Positions 6,702 through 6,774 of a stretch of DNA of 6,774 nucleotides are shown piece after piece (positions within the stretch are counted from its first letter, which is position 1; the number at the start of each line of letters is the position of its first letter). Below the pieces are notes generated by a model, which had not been told where the DNA came from, made no database searches, and was given only the letters and a program-made list of their open reading frames with translations. A program made the position numbers and the translations under genes. The DNA is taken from NCBI GenBank assembly GCA_013298375.1, contig JAAFHM010000030.1, positions 1-6,774 on the forward strand, given 5' to 3'. The DNA comes from Ignavibacteria bacterium (GTDB taxonomy: Bacteria > Bacteroidota > Ignavibacteria > Kapaibacteriales > UBA4661).

Positions 6702-6774
6702 CGAGAATAACATTCGTCTTTTTGCGTTGTAGTTTATTTTTTTTTTTGTAGATGCTCAAAAAAATGCGAACTTA

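Larger units (their letters stand above)
6472..6774. other. Non-coding upstream region of the cystathionine beta-synthase gene, rich in small palindromes
   Basis: About 300 nt to the window edge without a credible gene; the + strand frame open here is the antisense of the neighbouring gene run on. The region is AT-rich and holds three short dyads (listed separately), an 11-T run at 6737-6747, and an imperfect direct repeat GTAAAAAAA(A)GCG at 6551-6562 and 6572-6584, about two helical turns apart. It should contain the promoter of the - strand operon. The - strand reads TAACATTTG at 6633-6625, only loosely like the Bacteroidota -7 element and without a good partner, so I do not call a promoter. 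Confidence 0.5.

Noticed and set aside
6248..6751. A 167-codon + strand frame crossing into the right non-coding region
   Set aside because: Its first half is antisense to the cystathionine beta-synthase gene and the rest is low-complexity Lys/Phe-rich sequence with no recognisable domain.

Overview
The window reads as an ordinary stretch of a bacterial chromosome, most likely from the Bacteroidota/Chlorobiota side of the tree (for example Chlorobi, Ignavibacteria or Kapabacteria relatives). This rests on three things. Protein wording such as the ArgS stretch NPVFYLQYAHARI is consistent with that group but not exclusive to it. The starts largely lack Shine-Dalgarno sequences, which is common there. 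Exported 23-residue LRR proteins of the LxxLP type are also frequent there. Base composition is moderate and even by eye. No phage, insertion sequence, CRISPR, tRNA or rRNA is visible, so the lineage is an inference.

Layout: two genes on the + strand lie at the left: the 3' end of argS (arginyl-tRNA synthetase, cut by the window edge just before its KMSKS loop) and a bestrophin-family anion or cation channel. A 127-nt convergent gap with a modest hairpin follows. The rest of the window (1700-6468) is a block of four genes on the - strand. In transcription order they are a PLP- and CBS-domain cystathionine beta-synthase, a membrane-anchored or lipoprotein alpha/beta-hydrolase, a 12-TM MFS transporter of the drug:H+ antiporter type, and a secreted leucine-rich-repeat protein. 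The spacings are an 8-nt overlap (ATGCGTAA), 25 nt and 66 nt, so an operon is plausible. About 300 nt of non-coding DNA rich in small palindromes lies upstream of the first gene and runs to the right window edge.

Functionally the block joins homocysteine/cysteine metabolism (cystathionine beta-synthase) to three envelope proteins. No shared pathway is evident from the sequence, and the usual partner cystathionine gamma-lyase is not in the window. I see no convincing new defence, mobile or biosynthetic system. The points most worth a second look are the palindrome-rich segment that forms the 5' end of the hydrolase gene, where it may be a dispersed repeat fused into the reading frame, and the cluster of three dyads upstream of the cystathionine beta-synthase gene.
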